Shown here piece by piece: positions 13,465 through 26,650 of a stretch of DNA of 64,000 nt; positions within the stretch are counted from its first letter, which is position 1, and every line of letters starts with the position of its first letter. Made by a program: the position numbers and the translations under genes. The notes beneath the pieces were generated by a model that did not search any database, had not been told where the DNA came from, and saw only the letters and a list, made by a program, of their open reading frames with translations. This stretch comes from Trichopria drosophilae (taxonomy: Eukaryota > Arthropoda > Insecta > Hymenoptera > Diapriidae). The stretch lies in NCBI GenBank assembly GCA_030407085.1, contig CM059587.1, forward strand, positions 25,951,001 through 26,015,000. The letters run 5' to 3'.

Positions 13465-13590
13465 TTATACACCACTTATAACTTGCATTGATATATTAAA
13501 CGGTTGGGAAACAAAGAAAATATCAAACAACAATTTTGACAGTTTTTTACGTATAAGGGGAAAAAAAGCAACGTCCGAATAGTAGCTCAA

Positions 13591-16500
13591 TCAAGGCCAC
13601 ATCGCCATATCATCATCGTCGTCGTTATCCTTTTTGGTAGATCCAGTATCTGGTGGAGGCTTGGTAGTCTTGTCCTCGGTCTGTGGTTGAGCTTGTGGTT
13701 GAGCCTGGTCCTTGGATTGGGCTCCGGCTTCGGCCTGACTTTGTCCTTGAGCCTCGGTTTCAAGGGCGGAGACAAACTGTTCGATGTTGCCACTGGCCGC
13801 TGCATTGACCACATCCTGTCCAAGACCAAACTGCTGGACGACTGGGCCCGCCTGGCCCGACTGCAAAGCAGACCAGAACATTGATAGCGCCTGCGAGAAC
13901 TGGGGAGACGATAACGTCGTGCAAAGGTTGTCTCCGGACGGCAAGTAAGTGTTCATTGCACGCTCCAAGCTTTCGCTCGCCGATATCGCTGATGGGATGA
14001 CATTGGTCAGCTCGTTCGCTATATTCCTCTGCCGGACAGAAGTACATCTGTACTCTACCTGGACCTACTCACATCTTTACACAACCACCTTTTCCCATTT
14101 CCCTTTCTCATACTTACTCTTCCTCTGTATATTCTCGCTCTACCATTAATTTTTCAATGCAAAACTAAAGATAATTCTTCCATGAACTGCTTAATGTAAT
14201 ATACAGTAGTGCTTCCCTTAAGTCATACAGTCGGGGCAAGCAAGATGGCGGCATCTCCCCTTAAGTCATATTTCTTAACATTCAATTTCAATGGTTTTGC
14301 AATATAATTTTCTGGTACTCTTGGTACATTTGTTAGTTACATATTTATACAAAACTTTACGCAAGCTACCGTTAAACAGAACGCGTGATTGGGGAACGCA
14401 CCAGGATAACCTATAATATTATGACTTAGGGGGAGCAATAGATATGACTTACGGGGAGCATATGACTTAAGAGAAGATGACATAAGAGGAGGACTACTGT
14501 ATTAAGTAACAACATCATCTATTTACATTAAAATTCATATGATGTTCTTAGTTACTTAGTATCCCTTTATCAGATTTTTTTTTAACTTCTAGAGCCAACT
14601 TAGAAAATATAAATTAAGGATTACTACAAGTGATAAAGCCGGATAGAAATATTTTACTTACTTGCCATTTTACAAATAACAAGTCATATTCTGCAATATA
14701 ATTATTGCACTTGTCAGATGACTATAAGACATTAACACTAGTAATTCTTAAACTTTTATTAAAATTTTGTAAATAAAGAAATAAACTTTGCCAAAATACA
14801 GTTTTTTTTTTGTTTTATCAAATTTAAACTGTCTTTTCATTCAAATTAAAGTAAAAAAATTGAACTACTTCAAAAGATACAAATTTTTTAATGCAGCTTG
14901 TAGCCATTATTTGTAGCGTCTGTTTAAACCGATCTCTTTCTTTGATAACAATAGCTGTGCATCGATATTTGGTTTCAACATAATGCTGAAAACTGATGAA
15001 AAACTTTTGCAATAAATAATTAACATTTTATTATGGATTCTATCTTCAATCAGTGCAATTTATAAAACAAACCATTGCTGTATTTCTAAGTAACATATGC
15101 TATCGATTAAAAGATTACTCATATAAACACGAAAGTAAGCAGTACACGTAATGAATTTCACATTAAGTAATTGTTTAATGCCTTGTATCAAACTTATTAT
15201 TTTCCAATAAAATTTGCTGCAAATACTAAAATAATAGTAATAATAACTACTTCATTTCAGCATCTCCTCTAAAACTGTTAATAAATATTTACTATTTAAA
15301 TTCGTAATTTGAAAAGGATATGGGCAAATTCACAGAACTTTTAATTTGGATAAAAAAAAAATTTTCGACAAAAATAAGTCGAAATAGACTAATTTCAATC
15401 TTTTTTACGAGGATGTGCCTTTTCCGAAGGTTTACCGTTATTTTCGTTAGAGTTAGTTCCAATTAGTTAAGCCTCTGCGGACTCATGTTTAAATGTCTCA
15501 GAAGCCCCACTACGTTTATTATATGTAAACAGAGTCAACAAAACGATTACAGTATAATCTACACGCCCAAAGATATTGTAGATGTGCTGTAGTCCACACT
15601 TCTGACATATCTCAACATTTTTTATTTCTTATTAACTATAAAACTATATTTATAGTTTATAATCTAAAAAGACGGCGTGCTTTTAAAACTGTTAGCTTTA
15701 AAACAATTTTAAAAATACAAAAATACTATTACACATTTTGGCGTTTCAGTAACATCCTTCAGAAAAAAGCACATGAATTTCTCAATAAAGAAAAGTTCTA
15801 TAATTAAATAAAGAAGCTAATTCAATTGGATTTAGTTCGATAACTATCACGGCGTCCAAGAAAAACTGTGAAACATACATTTTTAAAGCAATGTACGCAT
15901 TAAATTAGTCAATTTACGTTCATTTGGCTGCTTAAAGTCACTTCAAATCTCCGCTATCGGGATAATATTTCATGGGCACAAAAAATACCAAATTTACTAA
16001 TATTTTACTTATTTTACACCGTACATTTATTTACTAATATAAATATAAATTACCCTTTCTCTCGCGTACACCCGAGTTTAAAAGTTCTGTGGATTTGCCC
16101 ATATGTATTACAATTATATATGCGTATCAGAAAACAAAATTTTAACTACTATTTTGAGTTATACCTATATGTATGTTATTTTAAAATAATACAAACATCA
16201 TTAAAAAATATTACTTTTGTCTACTAATTATATAACATCATTAACTTTACACATATAACGTCGAAGTTCAATTAAAACTGGGTAATGCATATATGCTTTC
16301 ATATTCCATCGAATAACTATATTTGATCTTTGTAGTATATGGAAGATTAATGAGAGGCGATTATGAGTAAATAAATTGAGAACAATGATTATCTTTTAAA
16401 ACCTATTAATGAATAGAAAGGTTCCGATTATTGCGGCTACATATGTCAAAGCTTTTATAGTATAATCTCTAATTGAATCCCATTTTTTGTTTCATTGTAG

Positions 16501-19500
16501 AAATATTTATTATGTACTACCACATATAACTATTGTTACGAGCAACATTTAGTATTGTTTCTATACAAAAATACTTCCTTTAACCCTTTAATGTCCAAAG
16601 TGACCATTTTTTGACAATATTTTCCGCGATGTACAGTATTAACTTAAAATTGCTTAAAAAATTGTTGAGTGGTAATTTTTAACGTAAAACTTTATGTACT
16701 TTCCGAATGCGGTATCAGAATTGTCGAAAAAAGTGTTAATAAAAAGTTGTAAACAATTTTTTTAAATAAAAAACATGAATGTTCGAGGAAAAAACTCGTT
16801 TAACCAACATTTTCGAACGGAAAGAGGACTCACTCGTGTGTCTAACGCATGTAGATTTGGTCAATAGCATGTATACTTTATTGTAAAATAGTTACTACAC
16901 AAAAAGTAAACATGGTGGCCATCGATGCAACCCTTTTTCCACCAAAGTTTTTTCTCGGCTAGGATCACCTTAACGAAAAAAAAGTTATAGAACAAAAAGT
17001 GCTTAGATTTTATTAAAAATGCACACATCTTCTTTATTAATTAATACGCACTTTTTGTTCTATAACTTTTTTCGTTAAGCCGATCCTAACCGAGAAAAAA
17101 AAATCACGAACGTTTTAAGAAAACTTTAGTGGAAAAGGAATTACATCGATGGCCGCCATGTTTAATTTTGGTATAGTAAGTATTTTACAATGAAGTAAAC
17201 ATGCCATTGACCAAATCTACATGCGTTGGGCATACGAGTGAGCCCTTTTTTCGAAAATTTTGGTTAAACGAATGCTTTTCCTCGAAAATTCATGTTTTTT
17301 TCCAAAAAATTGTTTATAACTTTTTATTAACGATTTCTTCGACAATTTTGATACCGGATTCTGAAAGTACATGTTATTTTACGTTAGAAATAACCACTCA
17401 ACAATTTTTTAAACAATTTTAACCCTTAATCCCGACGCATGGGTTGTTTTCGAATCAGAGAAAATTCAAATTGAACTTTATAAATTGCACAACTATAAGC
17501 ATTTTCAAACAGCAGGGAATATTTGACTCAGGTAGTGGGAGGAAAAGGCCTTAAAATAGCCGTTGGAATTAAGGGGTAAGTTGATGCTGTACATCACTGA
17601 AAGTATTGTCAAAAAATGGTCCCTTTGGGCATTAAAGGGTTAAGGTTAAGGTTAAGGTTAAAGTGGCTCGAAAGAAAATCGACAGAATTGCGTAAAAATA
17701 TTTGATATTCCAGTTAATGACCCCAATCGTCGTTATGCGAAGTTTCAGACCCTGTTATCGAAGTAACTAATAAGAAAAAAAACTTTAAAGTAATAACAAA
17801 ACTGATTTTAATAACAAAACTTTAGAAAGACAGATCTTTATCAAAAATCGCATGTATATCAATCATTTAATAATGATTTCGTTACGATTTTAAAAATATA
17901 CGATCACCGAATTATTAAAAAAGATATTCAAGCGGTCTTGCCACGTTTTCCTTTTCATGGTCGGTATAATTAAATACAATGTTTAAATATGTAAAGTTGA
18001 CAACTAATAATGAAAAATATTTGTATAAATCGACGAAAATAAATTATATACATTCACTAGTAAAAAAAATGACTAAAAATTAATAAGCGCCCTCTAAATG
18101 TCAGGGCCGAGTCGCTCGAGCCACTTGAAGACATTTCTGGAGCATTTACAGATATCTTAACCCTTTGAAGCATACATTTTTCTTTACGTTGAATTGACTT
18201 GAAATTTGCTACTGGTTTTCGGGGTCGCTGATTACGAATCCGGAATCAGATTTTTAAAATTCAAAATGGAGGATCCAATATGGCGGACAAAATATGAAAA
18301 TCCATTGAAATATCCTGCATCTTGTTACTTGGGGGGTTTTCAGGGTTGCTGAATACGAATCCGGTTTCAGATTTTTCAAATTCAAAATGGCAGATTCAAT
18401 ATGGCGGACAAAAATATGAAAATTCATTAAATTGTTGCGTTTTTACATCATGATGGCTGCCATTTTGAAGCTGCTATTTTGAATTTCGTAAAACCAATAT
18501 CGGTATCGTTATCAGCGATATCTAAAACCCTATTATACCAAATTTCAAATGATTATCTTAAAAAACAGCGTCAATAATGATTTCTTTCGAAAAAAAATCG
18601 TGTTTTTTTCATGTTTGTTTATTTATAAATCATAAATAATAAACAATCATATCGTAATAACTGTTTTTATACATTCTTCTATTATTATTGTAATATAAAA
18701 TAGCAAAAAAAAAAACGATCTAAATGCGTTAACTGGAATTTAAATTAGCAAATATCAAAGAAATCGAAAAATGCTTCTAAGGGTTAACACCTCATTTTTT
18801 TAGACAAATCATTGTACAAGTTACACATACCGAATACTGTGCTTATGGAAATGCGAAAGTAATTCTGAAAAAGTACACTAATAATAGGATACTAAGACAG
18901 TTAGTTTTCATCAATAAATATGACGCGACTCTGTCATGTCGCTTCATAAAATATGTTGTATATGGTAATTTCATTGTACAAAAGAAAAATATCTACAATG
19001 CATCGCACTAAAAGGCTGATTAAAATATCGGTCGAGCTTGGCCCCCTTATTTTCAAGTTGCCAATAGTATATAAACAAGAAGTTATAAAATTTTTGTTAA
19101 TTTTATTTATGTTCTAGCTACATGACATCGATATCCTTAATGTGAAATACTGAGTTGAAATACTGAGATAGAATGAAAGCATGATAAAAAAAACTATATT
19201 TGAATAACTTGAAATTACAGAGGAAGAATTGTATTGAAATACGTGATTCTTATCATACGATAGTGAGTTGTCACATATAAGTTTCTTTGCAGTCCAAAAG
19301 GAGAAAATTGGAACGAGCTACCATAAATATGTCAGGATGAAGAGAAAACATTTTTATGAAGAAATATCAGTCCTAGGCTCTGGTTACTAGCCAAGGTATA
19401 ATGTGTAGTTTGCTTCCATATAAGTAGTCAATCGATGGCTAAATTGATCATTAAAAATTTAGAACTAAATTATTCTCCATGTGGGGGATGTGTGCAAAAA

Positions 19501-22500
19501 AAAACAACCAGCGTTAAAAAGGGCTTGCATATAGATTCTGCAGGAAAAGTTTTGTCCAAATATCAATTTTCTAAAATTATTCATATTTCAATTTTAATAG
19601 TCGATCCGCATGCAGAAAAATGCCCAATTTTAGTTTTCTGAATAAAATTTGCAAGGGTAAGATTACTAAACTTTGCCCGATAAATAAGAAAAACTCATAT
19701 TTTCATCTCAACTTTAATCTATTAAAATTGATATTTGAAATATTTTAAAAAATTGGTTGGAACAATACTTTTCTGTCAGAATGACAATCATTTATATTTA
19801 AAATGTTGTTCCCTTACGTTACTTTTATCATAAAGTGTTAATGTGTGATATTGATTGTAATTGAAATTTTAACACTTCAGTAAAAAATTTTAAAAACATT
19901 CAAATTACCATGTGAAATGTTAAAAAAAATATGTGTTTTAATGAGTTATCATAAAAATAGTATTTTAATTTTTGTTGAATGTGCACTCAGAATGGGATAT
20001 GTTAGGATTTATTGATGAATTATGAAAATTTATTATTACCGGAACAACGGGTTCTGTGCCAGGTGGTGTAGGTATTCCAGACAGGAAGTTCTGCAAATCA
20101 CTCAATAGAATTGGATTTTCTACTGCTGGTGCATCGGAAACAAATGGAGCTGATATCCTTGAAGACGACTTTCCATTAGCTGCATAAAAATTTGTTTTAG
20201 AAACGATTATCATTAATATAAATAATAATACAGTCTACAAATTAAACTGAAAACTAACTAGTACTAGAATTTTTGGGTGCTTCAGATGTAACAGTAGGTG
20301 CAGGAGTTTGTGCTGCTGGTGGCCTAGCAACTGTTGTAGTGACAGGTGTAGTAGCTGTTGTAATTCGCGAGTTGCCAAGGGGTCTGTTCATTGTACCAAG
20401 CAAACTACCAAGGCCGCTAATTTGTCCGACTCCTCCGAATAACTGCATCAGTTGTTGTTGCGACATGTTGGTCAACAAATTGTGTAAATCACCATCTGGA
20501 TTTGCACCACCTCCTCTTTGTGAAACAGGAGCAGGGGGATTATTCAGAACTTCATTAATTTTTCTACATTGTTCTTCATCTTTATCAGTTTTCAAGTCCT
20601 ATGAAATAACAATTAATTGTAATAAATAATGCGATACGCATAGCACTGTAGACTAAATTTACTATAAAAAATTGAGCTGTAGTAAAGTTTTAAAAAATAA
20701 TATATAAATTATAACTTATGCCAACCTGCAGCCAGAAAAAGAATTTTCGATTCGTAGATTTAAAACGTAATAGGTATACTCGTCCAGTTTTGCATTGGGA
20801 CACATGTTTGAATTCACAGTCGTCAGGAAAGATGATCAAATCCTACAATATTAAATACAATGTGCATACAATCTACAATTAATTATGTTTTTGATTACCT
20901 CTAAATTTTAACTTCTTGCAATATACAATATGCAATTATTTCTATCATTCAAGGTATTTAACAAATATTGAAAAACGATTAAATACAAAACCCCAAATCA
21001 TTATATTGTATACACTGTAACAACATGTCTATAGATATACAATAAAACGAAATTCAGGATATCTGTCTGAAAACATTCTGGTCCTTGTGAGACCGCTTTA
21101 AACTTAGAAACAATATTCGGTTTTCAAAATAGAAATAATGTAAACGTACTAAAAGACAAGGTGTCTGAGGATCCAATGTACAAAATCAATCATTCTTATT
21201 TCATAGTATAATCGGTCTTTTGAATAAACAAAAACAAAAATATAATATTATACATGCTTTGGATTTAAAGCATGAGAAAATAAAAAATGACTAATAATAT
21301 GCTGGTATATAAAGTACAATTATGTAGAGCTTGATAATTTATTTAATATAAAATCAGTGATTTTATAAATAGTAAATTATGTATTATTTGTAAAAAATTA
21401 AAGAAAAAGGAGAAACTTTATAGTAACGATCAAATCATAAATGCTGCATCTGTACAACGTTATGTTCTAATTCAATTCTATTAAATAATAACTTGATAAA
21501 TATTTAAGTTTAAAATTATAAGTTGATAAGGATATTTTTGTTTCAAATCATACAAAACGTGAACATTTTTTTCCTAAAACAAAAAAATTACATATTTTTC
21601 CCACTGATTGTTATAAACAAATTGTTATGAACAATTGTTATAAGCAATCAACTACTTTATAATATTCCACCCTACAATGTTAGATTCTACAATGTAAAAT
21701 GCTGGAATTTATCTCCTCAAGAACTATAAAAACGTTTAAAAAAATGTCAAAATTGAATCTTTGACTTAAAGTATAGTAATGGAAGAAAAGTTTAAGCCTA
21801 GGTGGATTAAACAAAAAACCATTGGTATCGGTGTGGTTGGGTATCAAAAATGGCGAAAATCGACTTTTTTAAAATTTGGGAATTTAATCTCGAAAAATTA
21901 TCGACCAACGTGAAAGGGACTAATGACCTTTTTTGTTCAAAATTACCCAAAAACATGAAAAACTTTATTTCTTAGCAAAGAGAACAAAATTGTTAAACTA
22001 TTTTTAAAAATTGTTATAAACAATTCTGACGTACTTGGTAAGAAAAGCTGTATCTCCAATTTAATGATTTTGAGATATTCACGAATGACTGTTTTTTGAG
22101 TAAATATGAAGTTGCTTAGTTTCAAAAATTATTTTTGATACATGCATATTTTATTTCATGATTTGATGAATCATTTTATATAAATTTGTTACAAATTAGT
22201 TGATAAATATTAGTTGAAAATAGACATACTGAATAATGAGGAAGCTATATTACTGTCGAAAAAGGTCGTAATTCATAATTTATGGACATATGTCCTTTTT
22301 TCATAGTATTAATGACTTTGCAAAGCCCTGCATCCTAATTAAAAGTATCAATACTGTTCAAGAAAGTCGTATGTTACATTTTTTTTTTAAATACTTTGCA
22401 TACTCTTATATATATTATTGTAAATGTAATTATTATCGCCTTCTTAATTACACTACAATTCCGAGTTTTATATAATGTAATATGTATTGAAATTGTAAAA

Positions 22501-25500
22501 GGCATACAATTATTTACATGAAATAGAAAATTAGAAATTAAGCTTATATTGTGAATAATAGCAATAATAATAGTTAAATAAAAAATGTTTAGTTTTCCGA
22601 AATATGAGTTTCGTGTTTTAATTTTTTTGATTCGTGTAACTAAGCCGAACTAGGGCAATCTCTCACAATCTGATTTTATTTTAAGAAATGTTAATAAATT
22701 AAAATATCATTTTATTATGATATTAGATTGTTAAAATCTTAGAGATCTATAACAAACTAGTAAAAACAAATATCGTTCGAAATTTGATTAGTTTTCAAAA
22801 GTTTCAAGCATTTGTTTAACTTTTAGCCTCGATCTCCCTTATCGCAAGGGCCTTATGGAATATTTATAGTCTTCCGTGGATGGAGGGGTGAATGTCATTT
22901 CGCTTTTTTGTCAATAAATTTATTAATAATAATACTATACTTTATAACATCCTGACAAAAAAAATCGGTAGGAGGTCAATGCTTTACCACGCCAATATCG
23001 CCAGCCAGTATGAAATTTTGTAAACTGGCTATCCTACAATTTTGGTACTAGACCACTATCAATCACCTTAATCGGTTGAGAACTGACAGAGAAACTTCGA
23101 AATTGCTACCGCAAATTATTGTATTCTTCAATAAATTATAAGATTAAAAACGCACTTTTTGACATTAATGATGATGAACATTTATTTTATTTCTTGTACA
23201 TAATTTTTACATATTGTTTTAAATATGCAGACATTTATAATCTTACAAAAAATATTACTTTTATCAATTGTAAGCAACTATATATAATTTAAAAAATCAT
23301 ATTTGATGTTATTTTTAAATTAAAACGAAATTAAATGGTGATTTTGTTGAGGATCATTTTCAGTATAATTATATATTTATATTATATAATTACATAATTA
23401 TATTCAAGTATTATAATAATAGACAAGTCATCAATATAATTTATGCCGTCGAGCAGACATCTTTTTGGCGTTAGTGCCCGTTTCTATAATAATTACAAAT
23501 AATAAAACTGTAAAAAAAATAAACAGAATGAGCATGTAAATATTTGATCAATTTGTTTATACATTAGGTATATTATTTATTATAAGTTTAGTCAATAACA
23601 TAATATAGTATATTACATTAATAATAATAATAATAATTTTATCTGTAAACAAAACATATTTGCCTCAAAAGAACGGAAGAAATTTTAATTTAATATATGT
23701 AATAATTTATTACAGGTACCTTAATTATTATAGGATTATTATTTAATAGAATTTATTTTATTTTCTTCTCGTTTTGAAAAAACATATATTATGTAAAATA
23801 ATTTACTAATAAAACTTTTTCTCTTAGGTTTTGTTCAATACATTTGCTTTTATACAATCGAAAAATGTTGTATGTCCATCAGAAATGGAGATACGATTTT
23901 TTCTCTAAGTATAATAAATTTACAAATCGAGACAATACAGCTGCAACTCCGATATGTGGCACTTACAGTTTTTTCAAAAAGTATACATAACTAAAACGAA
24001 CATTTGTAAGAAACAATTTATTTTTTTTTTAATAATTAATAATAAATATTCATAATATTTGTGTTCAGAATTTGATGTATTTTATTCTGCTGTATTACAA
24101 ATATATTTTTATCTCAATTTTGACAAAAATGGAGATATAGCTTTTCTTACCAAGTACAGCAGAATTAACCAACCACTTTCGAGCATTCCACCCAACAAAT
24201 TTCTGTTCAGTAGCCAAAAATACATTAAAAAAACATTGTTTCAAGTGGGGACATATAAAAGGCTACGGCAACATATGTAGCTCCTAGACTAAGATCCTAT
24301 AGTGGATAAAGAAAAGTTTCTTGGTATTTTTTAACTTTTCTTTTATAGGATATATATAAATTGGTTTCTTAAATGTAATCCATTTTAAAGACTAGTTCCA
24401 AAAGTAGGAGAAACAATTAACAACAGTTATTTGAAAATTACCTTGACAAACATATTCCAGAAGAAAACGTTAATATTATTAAATAAGAGTATTTTACTTT
24501 TTTACAGTTTCTAGTTTTTATCAAGGAACAATTTCAATGATACACTGTAAAAAAAAAATCGTGTAAAATTACAGTTGAGAATACACAGGGCTAGAAAATT
24601 ACCCACTCTCAACGCAGTGAATTTACTATGTGGAACACAGTAACTTTCCCTAAATCTTGTAATATAATACTCGTTTGTAAAATTACCACGTCCAACATAG
24701 GCTCGAAAAATTACCTACGTTTGACGTAGTAAAAGTACAACAGTCTAGTATTTTCTCTATGCTCGACGTCGTAAATTTACAATGCGGCGGTAAACCTTTA
24801 ACCTCACTACGGTAAAATTTCAACGCTCAACGTAGTGTTATTACCAAATTTTCATGATTGAAAATTACCATTGCATTGTAAATTTCATTTTCATTTTTTA
24901 CAGTGTACATTTAAAAAGCTTATTTTTCAAAGAATCTGCGACGCTATTTTATTTTTATGTATCTCACGAAGCTCAGAAGAAATTATGAATATTAACGAGT
25001 CTTTATAATCAATTAACAAATCCGACAAAAGAAACTAATCAAGATTAAAAATTATAGTTTTATGAATTGCAAAAAAATAAAATAGCATCCCATATTTTTG
25101 TAAAAGTAACGTTTTTAAATACACCATTGTAATTGTTTTTGATAATGTAATCATGCAAGATAAAAGTTTTGAAAAATAAAATGATTTTGAATGGCCATTC
25201 TTAATTGGTCAACGAACAATGGCAGAGCATTCTTAAAATATGACAGAGGAGAGTGACACAGCAAAACAATTGTGAACCATAGATCAAGACGTTTAAAGTA
25301 AACAATTATTTGTAGTTAATAATTTCATTCGTAATTATTGTATAATAATAGCGTATAATAATGGGATTAGAAATTAAGCGCATCTCTTTATTTTTATTCT
25401 AAAAATTGACTGCCAATTAAGTATAAAGCTGTCAAAAGTAGGAGTGTTGTTTATTAAGATTACTACATAAACTTGTGACATATTTTAAGCAAAAATGTTT

Positions 25501-25722
25501 ACAGAATGTAAAAAAGCTTACATCTTCCACTAGACCATTGGTTCGATCCTTCCAACACAAGTGCATAAGGCCATCATCGGATTGAAGCACAAGCAATTGT
25601 CCCTTTCTGTTATCTGGGTAAACCATTTTCCCTTTCATTGTCATTTTGCCAGCTTTTAGCTCGACGAGATTTTTACTACTACCTCTGGCAGCAGTATTTC
25701 CGAAAAGCGCACCAGTCGACAT
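13591..25722 (-). CDS. ADRM1: Proteasomal ubiquitin receptor ADRM1 / Rpn13, complete
   Basis: Rpn13 sits on the 19S proteasome via Rpn2, binds ubiquitin chains with its N-terminal Pru domain, and recruits and activates the deubiquitinase UCH37 with its C-terminal DEUBAD. Coding exons are 25722-25522, 20842-20726, 20598-20259, 20179-20040 and 14028-13591, giving 411 residues against 407 in human. All junctions keep frame. The start is MSTGALFGN; a longer upstream ATG frame exists but family proteins begin here. The Pru domain covers residues 15-125 ([37 protein letters not shown]). A Thr/Pro/Ala linker follows. The DEUBAD is in the last exon ([37 protein letters not shown]). Oddities are a Gln/Ala-rich insert before an acidic NDDDDD tail, an end in MAMWP rather than the usual MSLD-like tail, and visibly higher GC in the last exon. 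Introns of 4.7 and 6.0 kb hold transposons. Confidence 0.93.
14214..14499. mobile_element. CAGTAG-ended MITE (pogo/Tigger-like), TA target site
   Basis: A 286 bp element is flanked directly by TA on both sides. Ends are CAGTAGTGCTTCCCTTAAGT and, inverted, CAGTAGTCCTCCTCTTATGT. Inside are further copies of the CTTAAGTCATA motif and a CAAGATGGCGGC block shared with the elements at 31.6 and 44.1 kb. CAGTRG-type ends with TA targets are typical of pogo/Tigger elements. Non-coding. Confidence 0.7.
15321..16101. mobile_element. TA-flanked MITE with TGGGCAAATTC ends
   Basis: The left end TGGGCAAATTCACAGAACTT and the inverted right end TGGGCAAATCCACAGAACTT differ by one base, and TA lies directly outside each. 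Length is 781 bp with no coding capacity. The TA duplication suggests a Tc1/mariner-type source. Confidence 0.7.
16584..17639. mobile_element. TTAA-flanked foldback element (piggyBac-like ends)
   Basis: TTAA lies at 16580-16583 and 17640-17643. The ends are CCCTTTAATGTCCAAAGTGA and, inverted, CCCTTTAATGCCCAAAGGGA. The arms pair over most of the 1.06 kb and meet near 17015-17040, where AAGTTATAGAACAAAAAGTG is followed by its inverse. It is thus a near-complete palindrome without a transposase. Confidence 0.75.
17638..17661 (+). repeat. Short GGTTAA repeat next to a TTAA element
   Basis: Four consecutive GGTTAA units follow directly on the right end of the TTAA-flanked foldback element. It is too short to call telomeric. 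Confidence 0.6.
18161..18783. mobile_element. TTAA-flanked element carrying ATGGCGG motif repeats
   Basis: TTAA at 18157-18160 and 18784-18787 flank the ends CCCTTTGAAGCATACATTTT and, inverted, CCCTTAGAAGCATTTTTCG. Inside are two copies, about 120 bp apart, of a block containing GGTCGCTGATTACGAATCCG and ATTCAAAATGGMRGATYCAA followed by TATGGCGGAC. The same block recurs at 41.6, 41.8, 53.85, 54.35 and 54.5 kb. Non-coding. Confidence 0.7.
20843..25521 (-). other. ADRM1: First intron of ADRM1 (4.7 kb)
   Basis: Donor GAT|GTAAGC at 25522/25521 and acceptor TTGTAG at 20843 are in phase 0. It is very AT-rich and contains the MITE at 24543-24905. A motif GGAGATAYAGCTTTTCTTAC occurs at about 24131 (plus) and 22055 (minus), suggesting a decayed inverted repeat. 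No gene is seen. Confidence 0.75.
24543..24905. mobile_element. CACTGTAAA-ended MITE, TA target site
   Basis: The 363 bp element has ends CACTGTAAAAAAAAAATCG and, inverted, CACTGTAAAAAATGAAAATG, with TA directly outside both. Its interior repeats short units around GTAAAATTAC and CAACGYAGT. It belongs with the larger element at 5839-6567. Confidence 0.75.
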
Positions 25723-26014
25723 TTTTCGTTGACTATTAAAATACGTTCTTCTACTTCTTTTCACTTCTTTTTGTGGTTCTGTTTCTGTAAAGATGGACAG
25801 GCCAAGCTGCAGACTATGGCTATAGTTTCTTAGCCTAGGGTTGTTTAGTGTTGTTGGTTAGGAATCCTGTAAGTCCATAGGATCAAGGGGATCAAGCGAC
25901 AGAATGTTACCAGATGTTACATAGGGCAACCCACGTATAGCCGATGGCCAATGAAAAATGATCTTAAAAATGTAACTTACACGAATTGACCAATAGCGCA
26001 AGGGCCATGTAGGC

Positions 26015-26325
26015 CATCCCAGTTATCACACAAGTTGCAAATGTACGTAAAAATGCCGTCGCTTCCGAGACGGCCTTAAGACGTGTCATTAGGGTGAGAA
26101 AAAGCGAGACGTCCTGAAATGTTGTATCAGCCCATACCCAGTTAGCACCGTGACATCCCTGAGACGTCGTCAAGACGTACGAAAAATGTTGTCGACGTCT
26201 CGTTAGTCAGTCACGATAACATTAATATGACATCGCTGTGACGTTATACAGTCAGAAACGACGTCATTTTTACGTATATTTGCAACTTGTGCTAACTGAT
26301 GGGCTGATACAATATTTTCCAACGT
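26015..26325. mobile_element. GACGTC-rich MITE cluster
   Basis: The left CCCAGTTATCACACAAGTTG and the inverted right CAGTTAGCACAAGTTGCAA pair. A second inner copy (TGTATCAGCCCATACCCAGT at about 26115) pairs with the sequence just outside the right end (about 26303-26316), so two overlapping elements are likely. GACGTC and ACGTC words are dense here and continue to about 26620. The 32132-32377 palindrome shows the same words. Confidence 0.5.
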
Positions 26326-26650
26326 CGTTAAAGTGATGAGAAAAAGGCGTCATTTTTGAGATGACTAAAGGATACGAAACTTATAACGTCAAAATTACGT
26401 TCCTATATATGATGTCTTTTAAATGACATCTTTATGACATTATATTAATTACTGTTGTATTTTGTACGTCTTCCAAGAGACGCCATAAACTTGTCGGAAA
26501 AGCGAGCTCAAATCTGCTGTCATAAAATGGTCGGAATATGACAATTTTAAGACGTTTGCTTATGTGACGTCTCCGAAGTGATACTATGCACTTTTTCGCA
26601 AGTGACAAAATGTTAAGGAGTACAGATGATGCCGAGTGACTTTATATATG

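Larger units (their letters stand above)
14029..20039 (-). other. ADRM1: Last intron of ADRM1 (6.0 kb), transposon-rich
   Basis: The donor CCG|GTAATA at 20040/20039 and acceptor CCGGCAG at 14029 are in phase 0. The intron holds elements at 14214-14499, 15321-16101, 16584-17639 and 18161-18783. The rest is AT-rich DNA with no gene seen. Confidence 0.75.

Noticed and set aside
13687..13884. Plus-strand ORF opposite the ADRM1 last exon
   Set aside because: It is the antisense shadow of the Gln/Ala-rich DEUBAD tail.
17638..17661. Telomere-like repeat
   Set aside because: Only four GGTTAA units, not the usual insect TTAGG, and directly adjoining a TTAA element.
21780..24260. A 2.4 kb inverted-repeat transposon in the first ADRM1 intron
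   Set aside because: Only about 35 bp around GGAGATAYAGCTTTTCTTAC is convincingly inverted; the proposed ends do not match.
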